Source of the DNA: Pleomorphomonas sp. JP5
GTDB taxonomy: Bacteria; Pseudomonadota; Alphaproteobacteria; Rhizobiales; Pleomorphomonadaceae
DNA length: 64,000 nt
Direction: 5' to 3'
NCBI RefSeq assembly: GCF_023721815.1
Contig: NZ_JAMDLI010000002.1
Location: 124,001 to 188,000, forward strand
Both the position numbers and the translations under genes were made by a program. Shown piece by piece: positions 39,951 through 48,138 of the stretch; position 1 is the stretch's first letter, and each line of letters opens with the position of its first letter. The notes under the pieces are model-generated. The model saw only the letters and a list, made by a program, of their open reading frames with translations, made no database searches and was not told where the DNA came from.

Positions 39951-40310
39951 CTAGTAGGAAGCTCCGTCGCAGCGCTTGATCGGCAGGGTGTCGAGGTCGA
40001 CCCCGTCGAGGCAGCGGGCATTGACGGCGATGGAAGGCGTACCGTCCGGCGCGGTACCGGCGGCGTAAGGCTGGATGCCGCAAATCGGGCAGAAGCGATG
40101 GGCGATCCGTCCCGTATGGAAGCGGTATTCGGATACACCGGCCTCACCGACCGTCACCTGGAAATCGCTTTCCGGCAGATAGGCGAGGAGATGACCAACG
40201 CGGCGGCAGCGGGAGCAGTTGCATGCGACCAGCTCGGCAAGCACGAGCTCGGCCGAGAACCTTATGTTGCCGCACTGGCAGCTGCCGCTGTAGCTCCGCT
40301 TGCTGGCCAT
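39951..40310 (-). CDS. GFA/CENP-V family zinc protein
   Basis: A 119-residue protein with the GFA-type zinc pattern: SCQCGNIRF, then [10 protein letters not shown] and [11 protein letters not shown]. Members include the glutathione-dependent formaldehyde-activating enzyme, though most are of unknown role. It lies between cobS (7 bp upstream) and cobT (13 bp downstream) on the same strand, so it should be co-transcribed. No role in cobalt insertion is known to me. Confidence 0.88.
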   Translation of the reverse strand: MASKRSYSGSCQCGNIRFSAELVLAELVACNCSRCRRVGHLLAYLPESDFQVTVGEAGVSEYRFHTGRIAHRFCPICGIQPYAAGTAPDGTPSIAVNARCLDGVDLDTLPIKRCDGASY

Positions 40311-40317
40311 CGCTCCC

Positions 40318-41301
40318 TCAGGTGAGCACCATGTTTGCCGCGCTCTCCGGCAGTTCCTTGCCGAAACAGCGCTGGTAGAACTCGGCCACCTGCACCCGCT
40401 CGGTCTCGTCGCACTTGTTGAGGAACGTGAGACGGAAGGCAAAGCCGACGTCACCGAAGATCGAGGCATTCTCGGCCCAGGTCAGCACCGTTCGCGGGCT
40501 CATCACCGTCGAAATGTCGCCGTTGATGAAGGCCGAGCGCGTCATGTCGGCGACGCGGACCATCTTGGACAGCGTATCGCGACCTTCCGAACCGGAGAAC
40601 GACTTGGCCTTGGCGGCGATGATGCCAACCTCGTGGTCGTGCGGCAGGTAGTTGAGCGTGGTCACGATCGACCAGCGGTCCATCTGGCCCTGGTTGATCT
40701 GCTGCGTGCCGTGATAAAGGCCCGACGTATCGCCAAGGCCGATCGTGTTGGCCGTTGCGAACAGGCGGAAGGCCGGATGCGGCCGGATAACGCGGTTCTG
40801 GTCGAGCAGGGTCAGCTTGCCCGCCACTTCGAGCACGCGCTGAATGACGAACATCACGTCCGGGCGGCCGGCGTCGTACTCGTCGAAGACCAGCGCGACG
40901 TTGTTCTGCAACGCCCAGGGAAGAATGCCGTCGCGGAACTCGGTGATCTGCTTGCCGTCACGCAGAACGATGGCGTCCTTGCCGACAAGATCGATACGGC
41001 TGATATGGCTGTCGAGATTGACGCGCACCAGCGGCCAGTTGAGCCTGGCGGCCACCTGCTCGATATGCGTCGACTTGCCGGTACCATGATAGCCCGACAC
41101 CATCACACGGCGATTGTGGGCGAAGCCGGCCAGGATCGCGAGCGTGGTGGCTCGGTCGAACAGGTAATCCGGATCAAGATCGGGAACGTGCTCGGTTGCT
41201 TTGGAATAGGCGGGCACTTCGATATCGGTGTCGATACCGAACACCTCGCGGACCGAAACCCGAACATCGGGCAACGGCGCGTCATACGTCTGCTGAACCA
41301 T
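40318..41301 (-). CDS. cobS: Aerobic cobaltochelatase subunit CobS
   Basis: A 327-residue AAA+ ATPase powering CobNST cobalt insertion. Walker A is [10 protein letters not shown], Walker B is [13 protein letters not shown], and the sensor region is [19 protein letters not shown] lies just before the ATG at 41301 ([13 protein letters not shown]), so the 7-residue longer frame is not needed. Confidence 0.96.
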   Translation of the reverse strand: MVQQTYDAPLPDVRVSVREVFGIDTDIEVPAYSKATEHVPDLDPDYLFDRATTLAILAGFAHNRRVMVSGYHGTGKSTHIEQVAARLNWPLVRVNLDSHISRIDLVGKDAIVLRDGKQITEFRDGILPWALQNNVALVFDEYDAGRPDVMFVIQRVLEVAGKLTLLDQNRVIRPHPAFRLFATANTIGLGDTSGLYHGTQQINQGQMDRWSIVTTLNYLPHDHEVGIIAAKAKSFSGSEGRDTLSKMVRVADMTRSAFINGDISTVMSPRTVLTWAENASIFGDVGFAFRLTFLNKCDETERVQVAEFYQRCFGKELPESAANMVLT

Positions 41302-41367
41302 GAGACCTCCTGGAGCGACCAAGCGGAGGGAGAAAGTCGCTCCGTCAAATCGGGAAAAAATGGCCGG

Positions 41368-41991
41368 TCAACAGAAACCGGCGGTCTTCAAGTAATTATA
41401 GGCTTGGATGATCTCTCGCAACCGTTCCTCTGAAGACCGATCGCCGCCGTTGGCGTCGGGATGGTGGCGTTTGACCATGACCTTGTACTGCGCCTTGATC
41501 TCCTCCTTGGAGACGCCGACCTCGAGATGCAACGTTTCGAAAGCGCGCTGCGTCATGGGCGACACGCGTCGCCGCGGCTCCTCGGGCTCCGTCCGCGTGC
41601 CGCCGGCCCGCGAACCATGGAAGACGCCGAAGGGATCGTTGTAGGTCGGCTCGGCCGGCCGGCTGCGATGGCCGGCGTTGGGGTCGGTCTGTCCCCAGCG
41701 ATTGACCGAGACCGTCCAGGTCGGACGATGACCGGTCAGCGCATCCTTCTGGAAGGCGATGACGTCGTCGTCGCCCATGCCGGAAAAATAGTTGTAGGAC
41801 TTGTTGTAGAGCTGCACGTGCTCCAGGCAGAAGTGGTGATACTGCCCCTCGCGACCGCGCCCCTTCGGCGCGCGATAGGCGCCCGCGCTCTCGCAGCCGT
41901 CCCACTCGCAAGGAGGGAACTGGTCGCGGGCGACGCTTTCCTTGTCCGGCTTGATCCGGAGTTTGTCGAAGAGCTTGGAATAGGAATCCAT
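41368..41991 (-). CDS. J-domain (DnaJ-like) protein
   Basis: A 207-residue protein with its J domain at the C-terminus (about 145-207), containing the essential HPD triad in KRHHPDANGGD. The N-terminal part has a possible metal or fold motif CEWDGCE and FCLEHVQLYN. This arrangement is typical of alphaproteobacterial J proteins found beside cobS. It should stimulate an Hsp70, with the client unknown. It is divergent from the bolA-like gene and lies 66 bp upstream of cobS. Confidence 0.92.
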   Translation of the reverse strand: MDSYSKLFDKLRIKPDKESVARDQFPPCEWDGCESAGAYRAPKGRGREGQYHHFCLEHVQLYNKSYNYFSGMGDDDVIAFQKDALTGHRPTWTVSVNRWGQTDPNAGHRSRPAEPTYNDPFGVFHGSRAGGTRTEPEEPRRRVSPMTQRAFETLHLEVGVSKEEIKAQYKVMVKRHHPDANGGDRSSEERLREIIQAYNYLKTAGFC

Positions 41992-42102
41992 GATCCACCG
42001 ATTATGGTCACTGGAAGCCGAGCCGGCAAGGCGTTGACAATCGCCTCGGGTGGTCGCCAGATACTTGATTGCTTTGCCCCCGCCAACCGACGAGGATGCC
42101 TG

Positions 42103-42393
42103 ATGGCTTCGATGACCCCGCCCGCTTCCGACCGCAAGAGCCGCATCGAGGCGGCGCTCCTCGCCGAGCTGGCACCGTCACGCCTGAACGTGATCGATGA
42201 CAGCGAGCGCCACCGCGGACACGGCGGCTGGCGCGAGGGCGGCGAGACCCATTTCGCCGTAGAAGTGGTATCCGCCGCCTTTGAGGGCAAGACCCGCCTC
42301 GCCCGTCAGCGTCTCGTCATGGACGCCCTGAAGGCGGAGTTCGACTCGGGACTACATGCTCTTTCCGTCAGCGCTCGCGCGCCAGGGGAGTAA
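42103..42393 (+). CDS. BolA family protein
   Basis: A 96-residue BolA-like protein starting MASMTPPASDRKSRIEA, with GAGG about 8 nt upstream. The class II KH-like fold is indicated by LNVIDDSERHRGHGGWREGG and THFAVEVVSAAF, with the conserved histidine region. BolA proteins pair with monothiol glutaredoxins in iron-sulfur traffic and affect cell shape. The longer frame overlaps the divergent J-domain gene and is not coding. Confidence 0.93.
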   Translation: MASMTPPASDRKSRIEAALLAELAPSRLNVIDDSERHRGHGGWREGGETHFAVEVVSAAFEGKTRLARQRLVMDALKAEFDSGLHALSVSARAPGE

Positions 42394-42409
42394 TCTCGCG
42401 CCGGACACA

Positions 42410-43705
42410 TCACTCGGCGCGGAACGCCTCCTCGACCGGGCTGACCTTGAGCGCCGTGATGCGATTTCTCTGTCGTCGCAACACGCGAAAGCGAAAACCG
42501 TGGAAGGTGAAAGACTGGCCGGGGTCGGGGATCATTCTCGCCTCGTGAATGACGAGACCGGCAATGGTCGTCGCCTCGTCGTCCGGCAGGCGCCAGTCCA
42601 TCATCCGGTTCAGGTCGCGGATCGGCACCGCCCCGTCCACCGAGGCCGAGCCATCGGGATAGGGGCGGACACCCTGCACCACCACGTCCTGCTCGTCGGC
42701 GATCTCGCCGACGATCTCCTCAAGGATATCCTCCAGAGTGACGAGCCCCTGCACGTCGCCATACTCGTCGACCACCAGAGCCAGGTGGACCTTGCGCTTG
42801 AGAAAGGCCCTGAGCTGGTCGGCGGCCAGCGTCGTATCCGGCACGAACCAGGGCGGCGTCATCAGCGTCTCGACGCAGACCCTGGCACTGTCGCCATCAA
42901 CCCGGTCGATGGCGCGCATGAGCTCCTTGGAGTGCAGCACGCCGACGATGTTGTCCGGCTCGTCGCGCCACAACGGATGGCGCGTGAACGGGCTGGAAAT
43001 CAGCGCCTTCATGAGATCGCCGACCGGCATGTCGATATCGAAGGTGCGCATCTTCGTGCGATGCACCATGATATCCGACAGCGGCAACTCGCTGAGGTCG
43101 AGCACGCCGCCAACCATGTCGCGGTCGTCCTTGACCACCTCGCCCTCCCGATGCAGGAGGTCGACCGCCTCGCGGATTTCCTCATGCGCCGTCCAGGCTG
43201 CCTCGCGCGGCGCCTTTCTGACGAACCGCACGGGGGTTATCACCGCCTTCTCGATGCCGGCGATGAGGGGTTCCAGCATACGCGCCGACGCTTCGATGGC
43301 CGGTAGGAGGAGGAGAGCCGAGCGCTCCGGCCTGAGCGAGACTACGACGCGCGGCACGGCATCGAGCAGAATGGCAAGGACAATGCCGCCGACCGCCCAG
43401 ACGGAAAGACGCACGGGATCGGCCTCGAAGGCCAGAACCGCCCGCGTCGCGAAGACGGTCAGCGCCACGGTCGACACTTGGCGCGCCAGACGGATGGCCG
43501 ACACCGCCCGCGCCCGCTCGGCGGTCAGTTCGACGAGGCGCTTGATGCGGCGGTCACCGAGCCGCTCCATGTGATGCAGCTTGGTGCGGTTGGAGGCGAG
43601 CAGAGCCGATCCGGCCGCCGACAGGATCACGGTGATGACCACGAACAGGGCGACTGGCACGCCGGCAAACACGAGATCTACCAGCGCCCCGCCCCGTCCG
43701 TCCAT
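42410..43705 (-). CDS. CNNM/CorC-type transporter with CBS domains (HlyC-like)
   Basis: A 431-residue membrane protein. The N-terminal DUF21/CNNM domain has four hydrophobic segments, a pair of CBS domains follows (about 205-325), and the end is a CorC/HlyC domain (AVPIRDLNRMMDWRLPDDEATTIAGL region). It was once called hemolysin; related proteins are magnesium or cobalt efflux factors. Its start shares one base with the aroB stop, so it is translationally coupled to aroB. Confidence 0.92.
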   Translation of the reverse strand: MDGRGGALVDLVFAGVPVALFVVITVILSAAGSALLASNRTKLHHMERLGDRRIKRLVELTAERARAVSAIRLARQVSTVALTVFATRAVLAFEADPVRLSVWAVGGIVLAILLDAVPRVVVSLRPERSALLLLPAIEASARMLEPLIAGIEKAVITPVRFVRKAPREAAWTAHEEIREAVDLLHREGEVVKDDRDMVGGVLDLSELPLSDIMVHRTKMRTFDIDMPVGDLMKALISSPFTRHPLWRDEPDNIVGVLHSKELMRAIDRVDGDSARVCVETLMTPPWFVPDTTLAADQLRAFLKRKVHLALVVDEYGDVQGLVTLEDILEEIVGEIADEQDVVVQGVRPYPDGSASVDGAVPIRDLNRMMDWRLPDDEATTIAGLVIHEARMIPDPGQSFTFHGFRFRVLRRQRNRITALKVSPVEEAFRAE

Positions 43706-44850
43706 CAGGCCTGCCCCTCGCCAAGCCTGTCAGCCAGGAAGGTGCGCACCGCCTCGGCCGGCACGTCCTTGGCAATGAACGCGTCGCCGATGCCACGGCT
43801 CAGAATAAAGGTGAGGGAGCCGTTCTGCACCTTCTTGTCCTGCCCGATAAGCTCCATGAAGGTGGAGACCGACGGCGGCCCACCGGGAATGTCGGACAGC
43901 TTGGTCGGCAACCCGACCTCGGCGAGATGGGCGTGGATTCGCCCGGCATCGTCCGCCGACATCTGGTTGAGCCGAACCGAGAAATCATGGGCGAGCACCA
44001 TACCCAGCGCCACGGCCTCGCCGTGAACCACGGCGCCGCTGTAGCCAGCCGCCGTCTCGATGGCGTGACCGAAGGTGTGACCGAGATTGAGCAAGGCGCG
44101 GTCGCCCGTCTCGCGTTCGTCGCGAGCGACGATGGCCGCCTTGGAGCGACAGGAAACGGCGATCGCCTCGGTCCGCGCCGCGCCACCGGCGAACACGTCG
44201 CGCCAGTTCTTCTCGAGAGAGGCGAAGAAGGCGGCGTTGTCGATCAGGCCGTATTTCACCACCTCGGCATAACCGGCGCGGAACTCGCGCTCGGGCAACG
44301 TGTCGAGCACGTTGGTGTCCGCCAGGACGAGATCGGGCTGGTGGAACACGCCCACGAGATTCTTGCCATGCCGGCTGTTGATGCCGGTCTTGCCGCCAAC
44401 CGACGAGTCCACTTGCGAGAGAAGCGTTGTGGGCACCTGTACGAAGCGCATGCCACGCCGGACGACGCCTGCCACGAAACCGGCGAGATCGCCGACCACA
44501 CCGCCACCCAGCGCCACCACCGCGTCGCCGCGCTCATAGCGTCCGCCAACCACCTGGTCGACCACCTGCTCGAACACGTCGAAGCACTTGGAGGCCTCGC
44601 CGGCTGGAATGACGACGGCGCTCGCGGTGACGCCGGCCCGTCTCAGCGACTTCTCGAAAGCGACGAGATGACGGCCCGACACGTTGGAATCGGTGATGAT
44701 GCAGGCGCGCGCCTTCGGCAGGACGGCGCGAAACCACTTCCCGGCATCGGCGACAAGTCCCTCGCCGATCAGGATGTCGTAGGACCGCTCTCCGAGCGAC
44801 ACGGGCACCTTGACGATGCCATCCGTTTCCCCTTCAACCGTCATTGTCAT
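43705..44850 (-). CDS. aroB: 3-dehydroquinate synthase
   Basis: A 381-residue NAD- and zinc-dependent enzyme making 3-dehydroquinate from DAHP in the shikimate pathway. The dinucleotide motif GGGVVGDLAGFVAGVV and metal ligands in HTFGHAIE and HGEAVALGM are visible. ATG at 44850 or 44844 is likely, since a G run lies just before; the longer frame reads into aroK. It follows aroK by 28 bp on the same strand. Confidence 0.96.
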   Translation of the reverse strand: MTMTVEGETDGIVKVPVSLGERSYDILIGEGLVADAGKWFRAVLPKARACIITDSNVSGRHLVAFEKSLRRAGVTASAVVIPAGEASKCFDVFEQVVDQVVGGRYERGDAVVALGGGVVGDLAGFVAGVVRRGMRFVQVPTTLLSQVDSSVGGKTGINSRHGKNLVGVFHQPDLVLADTNVLDTLPEREFRAGYAEVVKYGLIDNAAFFASLEKNWRDVFAGGAARTEAIAVSCRSKAAIVARDERETGDRALLNLGHTFGHAIETAAGYSGAVVHGEAVALGMVLAHDFSVRLNQMSADDAGRIHAHLAEVGLPTKLSDIPGGPPSVSTFMELIGQDKKVQNGSLTFILSRGIGDAFIAKDVPAEAVRTFLADRLGEGQA

Positions 44851-44878
44851 CCCCCGCCGCTTCCGGCCCCCGGCGCCG

Positions 44879-45511
44879 TCACGGCGCCTTCCGTTCTCGT
44901 TTCGCGTCTTCGACGAGCCAGGTTTCCAGCGCGGAGACCACGGCGTCAACCATCGCTTCGTGCGGCACGTCGACCGACTGGACGGTAAGGTCCGCCTCCG
45001 CATAGACCGGATAGCGCGCATCCACGAGCGCCCTCAGCGTCCCCTCGGGATCTGCCGTCTGCAGAAGCGGCCGCGTCGGCCGGCGACGGACCCGCTCAAA
45101 GAGCAGTTCCCAGTCGGCCCTCAGCCAGATCGATATGCCGGCACTCCGGATTGCCGCCCGGGTCTCCGGGTTCATGAAGGCGCCACCGCCTGTGGCAATG
45201 ATCTTGCGCGGCTCGCGCAGCAGGCGTGCGATCACGCGCCGTTCGCCCTGGCGGAAATAGTCCTCGCCGTGCTCGGCGAAGATCTCGGATACCGTCTTCT
45301 TGGCGGCCTCCTCGATCGCAGTGTCGGCGTCGATGAAGGTAAGGCCAAGGCGACCGGCCAGGCGCTTGCCCACCGACGTCTTGCCGGCTCCCATCATGCC
45401 CACCAGCACCACCGAGCGACCGCCGAGCAGTTCGACAATACGCGCATTGACGCTGGCGCGCCGATGGGCGGCGTCGGGATCGCGGCTGCGGCTGGTCTTG
45501 ACGTCGGTCAT
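44879..45511 (-). CDS. aroK: Shikimate kinase
   Basis: A 210-residue P-loop kinase phosphorylating shikimate at O3. It has Walker A LVGMMGAGKTSVGKRLAG, the substrate aspartate in FIDADTAIE, FRQGERRVIARLL and the ATGGGAFMN motif. It carries about 35 extra N-terminal residues, common in alphaproteobacteria. The start is uncertain: ATG at 45511 is used, with 45523 and 45547 also in frame. It is the first gene of aroK-aroB-CBS protein and is divergent from the small membrane protein gene. Confidence 0.94.
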   Translation of the reverse strand: MTDVKTSRSRDPDAAHRRASVNARIVELLGGRSVVLVGMMGAGKTSVGKRLAGRLGLTFIDADTAIEEAAKKTVSEIFAEHGEDYFRQGERRVIARLLREPRKIIATGGGAFMNPETRAAIRSAGISIWLRADWELLFERVRRRPTRPLLQTADPEGTLRALVDARYPVYAEADLTVQSVDVPHEAMVDAVVSALETWLVEDAKRERKAP

Positions 45512-45598
45512 GAGAAGTCTCATGGGTTGGGGCGGCGCATCTGTCAAGCTGTTAGCGCTGCCGAGCGATCTTGCCGGACCGCACCCCCGAGCGGAATC

Positions 45599-45841
45599 AT
45601 GCCGACCATCACACGCTTTCTCGGCTACCTCCTCCTTCTGGCCGCCATCGCCACGACAGCGGTGCTGGCTCTGGCCTATCTGGTCGCGCCGGAACCACGG
45701 ACCTTTACCGTCCCGATCGATCCTTCCGTGCTGTCGGATGCGCGGCCGCTGTCGCCGCCCCCGGCCGCTCCGACACCGGATCCGGCCATCACCGGTTCGG
45801 TTGGTGACGCCCCGACAAATCCGCCTTCCGACGCGCCATGA
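45599..45841 (+). CDS. Small single-pass membrane protein upstream of xerD
   Basis: An 80-residue protein starting MPTITRFLGYLLLLAAIATT. It has one membrane helix (about residues 8-30), then a proline- and alanine-rich tail (SPPPAAPTPDPAITGS). The stop overlaps the xerD start by 4 bp, so the two are translationally coupled. I do not recognise a function. Similar short proteins next to xerD occur in related bacteria, to my recollection. Confidence 0.65.
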   Translation: MPTITRFLGYLLLLAAIATTAVLALAYLVAPEPRTFTVPIDPSVLSDARPLSPPPAAPTPDPAITGSVGDAPTNPPSDAP

Positions 45842-46773
45842 GCATCAGCAACGCCACACTGGTCGAGACCTATCTCGAGGCGACAAGCATAGAGAACGCA
45901 GCCTCGGACAATACGCTCGCCGCCTACCGAGCCGACCTCGACCTCTATGTCGGCTTTCTCTCCGGTCGAGGACGCGGCCTTCTCGACGCGGCGACGGAGG
46001 ATGTCGAGGATTTCGTTGCCGGGCTCGCCACCGAAGGCTACGCGGCCTCCACCCAGGCCCGCCGCCTGTCCGCCGTTCGTCAGTTGCACAAGTTTCTCTA
46101 CGCCGAAGGGCGACGCGCCGACGACCCCACGACTCGGGTGGACCGTCCGCGTACGCGTCGCCCGCTGCCCAAGGTGCTCTCCATCGACGAGGTCGGGCGA
46201 CTGATGGACGCGACCGCGGCCACGGCCGCCGAGCCTGTCGAGGACAACGCCGAAGCGCTGCGCCGAAGCCGCTTCTGGGCCATGCTGGAAACGCTTTATG
46301 CGTCCGGACTGCGCGTCTCCGAGCTCGTTTCGCTTCCGGCCGGCGCCATTCGCGAAACCACCTCGGCCATCACCGTGCGCGGCAAGGGCGCCAAGGATCG
46401 GTTGGTGCCGATCGGTGACACGGCGCGTGCCGCCGTCCTTTCCTATCGCAGCCTTCTGAAGGCGAGTGGGCGTCACGTTGGCAGCCCGTTCCTGTTCCCG
46501 GCCAACTCAGAGACCGGCCATGTGACGCGCCAGAGTTTCGCACGCGAACTGAAGGACGCCGCCGCCCGGCTGGGTATCGCGCCGGAGAAGGTGTCGCCGC
46601 ATGTCTTGCGCCACGCCTTTGCCAGTCACCTGCTGCAAAACGGCGCCGATCTCCGCATCGTCCAGGAACTGCTCGGCCACGCCGACATCGGCACGACCGA
46701 GATCTACACCCATGTTCTGGAGCACCGCCTTGCCGCACTCGTTGCCGATCATCATCCACTGTCAGAGCGATAA
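45838..46773 (+). CDS. xerD: Tyrosine recombinase XerD
   Basis: A 311-residue site-specific recombinase that resolves chromosome dimers at dif together with XerC. It has a SAM-like N-terminal DNA-binding domain and a catalytic domain with Arg in SGLRVSELVSLPAG, HxxR in HVLRHAFASHLL, and the final His and Tyr nucleophile in LLGHADIGTTEIYTHV. The neighbourhood (aroK, aroB, accA) is that of chromosomal xerD, not of an integrase on a mobile element. Confidence 0.94.
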   Translation: MSISNATLVETYLEATSIENAASDNTLAAYRADLDLYVGFLSGRGRGLLDAATEDVEDFVAGLATEGYAASTQARRLSAVRQLHKFLYAEGRRADDPTTRVDRPRTRRPLPKVLSIDEVGRLMDATAATAAEPVEDNAEALRRSRFWAMLETLYASGLRVSELVSLPAGAIRETTSAITVRGKGAKDRLVPIGDTARAAVLSYRSLLKASGRHVGSPFLFPANSETGHVTRQSFARELKDAAARLGIAPEKVSPHVLRHAFASHLLQNGADLRIVQELLGHADIGTTEIYTHVLEHRLAALVADHHPLSER

Positions 46774-46932
46774 TGCCCTTGGTATTGGCACGGAGATGGT
46801 CACAGAATTGCCTGCATTTGCGGCGATTGGCGTTGACAAGGCGACGATCGGAAGCCAAGTGTTCGCGGTCGCCGCACCTTTGGTTGTCCCTGGGGATCAA
46901 GACGGCGGCCGGGGCACCATGAAGAGAGCCGG

Positions 46933-47892
46933 ATGAGAAGCTATCTCGACTTTGAGAAACCCATCGCCGACCTTGAGGGCAAGGTTCAGGAGCTGAAAGC
47001 CCTGGCCGACGGCGGATCTGCCCTTTCCATCGACGACGACATCGCCAAACTCGAGACGAGCGCCGCCCAGGCGCTGGCCGACATCTATGCGCGCCTCACG
47101 CCCTGGCAGAAAGCGCTGGTCGCCCGTCATCCCGACCGGCCGCATGCCGTCCGCTACATCGAACAGCTGATTACCGACTGGACGCCGCTGGCCGGCGACA
47201 GGAACTTTGGAGAGGACGCCGCGATCCTGGCCGGCCTTGGCAGCTTCCGGGGCCGCCCCGTCGCCGTGATCGGCCAGGAGAAGGGCCACGACACGCAGAC
47301 GCGCATCCGCCACAACTTCGGCATGGCGCGGCCGGAAGGCTATCGCAAGGCCATCCGGATCATGGAACTGGCCGACCGCTTCAATCTCCCCTTGATCTCG
47401 CTGGTTGACACCGCTGGCGCCTATCCCGGCATCGGCGCCGAGGAGCGCGGCCAGGCCGAGGCCATCGCCCGCTCGACACAGGTTTGCCTTCGGATCGGCG
47501 TGCCGATCGTCTCGGTCGTGATCGGCGAAGGCGGTTCCGGCGGCGCCATTGCCATTGCCACGGCCAACCGCGTGTTCATGCTTGAGCATTCCATCTATTC
47601 CGTGATCTCGCCTGAAGGCGCCGCTTCCATTCTCTGGAAGGACTCGGCCAAAGCGCAGGACGCGGCGATGAACATGCGCATCACCGCCCAGGATCTCGCA
47701 CGTTTCGGCATCATCGACGGCATCATCGACGAGCCGATCGGTGGCGCTCATCGGGAGCCCGACCGCGTGGTCGAAGCGGTCGGCAGCGTCATCGAGGCTG
47801 CTTTCGCCACCTTCGACGGAAAGAGCCGAGACGAGATTCGAGCCGACCGTCGCCGCAAGTTCCTGGCGATCGGCCGCGACCTCAAGATCTGA
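46933..47892 (+). CDS. accA: Acetyl-CoA carboxylase carboxyltransferase alpha subunit
   Basis: A 319-residue subunit of acetyl-CoA carboxylase, making malonyl-CoA for fatty acid synthesis with AccD. It starts [20 protein letters not shown], and the crotonase-like core has [38 protein letters not shown] and [19 protein letters not shown] lies upstream at 46834 in the 159-bp gap after xerD, without a clear -10. Confidence 0.97.
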   Translation: MRSYLDFEKPIADLEGKVQELKALADGGSALSIDDDIAKLETSAAQALADIYARLTPWQKALVARHPDRPHAVRYIEQLITDWTPLAGDRNFGEDAAILAGLGSFRGRPVAVIGQEKGHDTQTRIRHNFGMARPEGYRKAIRIMELADRFNLPLISLVDTAGAYPGIGAEERGQAEAIARSTQVCLRIGVPIVSVVIGEGGSGGAIAIATANRVFMLEHSIYSVISPEGAASILWKDSAKAQDAAMNMRITAQDLARFGIIDGIIDEPIGGAHREPDRVVEAVGSVIEAAFATFDGKSRDEIRADRRRKFLAIGRDLKI

Positions 47893-47935
47893 AATCGGGC
47901 TCGCCCTTGATTTTTCCGGCGCTTTGCCATGAATT

Positions 47936-47962
47936 TCTCACGTTTCCATTGGAAACGTGAGA
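47936..47962. repeat. Perfect 12-bp inverted repeat after accA
   Basis: TCTCACGTTTCC (47936-47947) and GGAAACGTGAGA (47951-47962) are perfect inverted repeats with a 3-nt centre. No T tract follows on either strand. It may be an mRNA 3' hairpin of accA or a binding site; a 3-nt loop is tight for RNA. Confidence 0.6.
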
Positions 47963-48023
47963 GCCGGTACCCCCCGGCAAACGGATGCGCAGCTCATTCG
48001 GCGCGCCATCTCGACCTTGATGC

Positions 48024-48044
48024 GACGGTAACCATTCGGTAACC
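48024..48044 (+). promoter_or_regulatory. CtrA-like 11-bp-period direct repeat
   Basis: GTAACCAT, TCG, GTAACCAT repeats with an 11-bp period (ten of ten bases, CGGTAACCAT, are identical in the two copies). It fits TTAA-N7-TTAA with T changed to G in each first position. It lies about 95 bp before the L,D-transpeptidase start. Confidence 0.4.
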
Positions 48045-48138
48045 ATGACCATCGAGGATCGCTTCATGATATGCTGTTCGGCGCCCCGGGGGATGGCCGG
48101 ACACTCCCCGCCAGCACCCGTTCGGTGCCGCGGTATCC

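Noticed and set aside
45838-46773. Tyrosine recombinase as a sign of a mobile element
   Set aside because: Neighbours and sequence are those of the chromosomal XerD.
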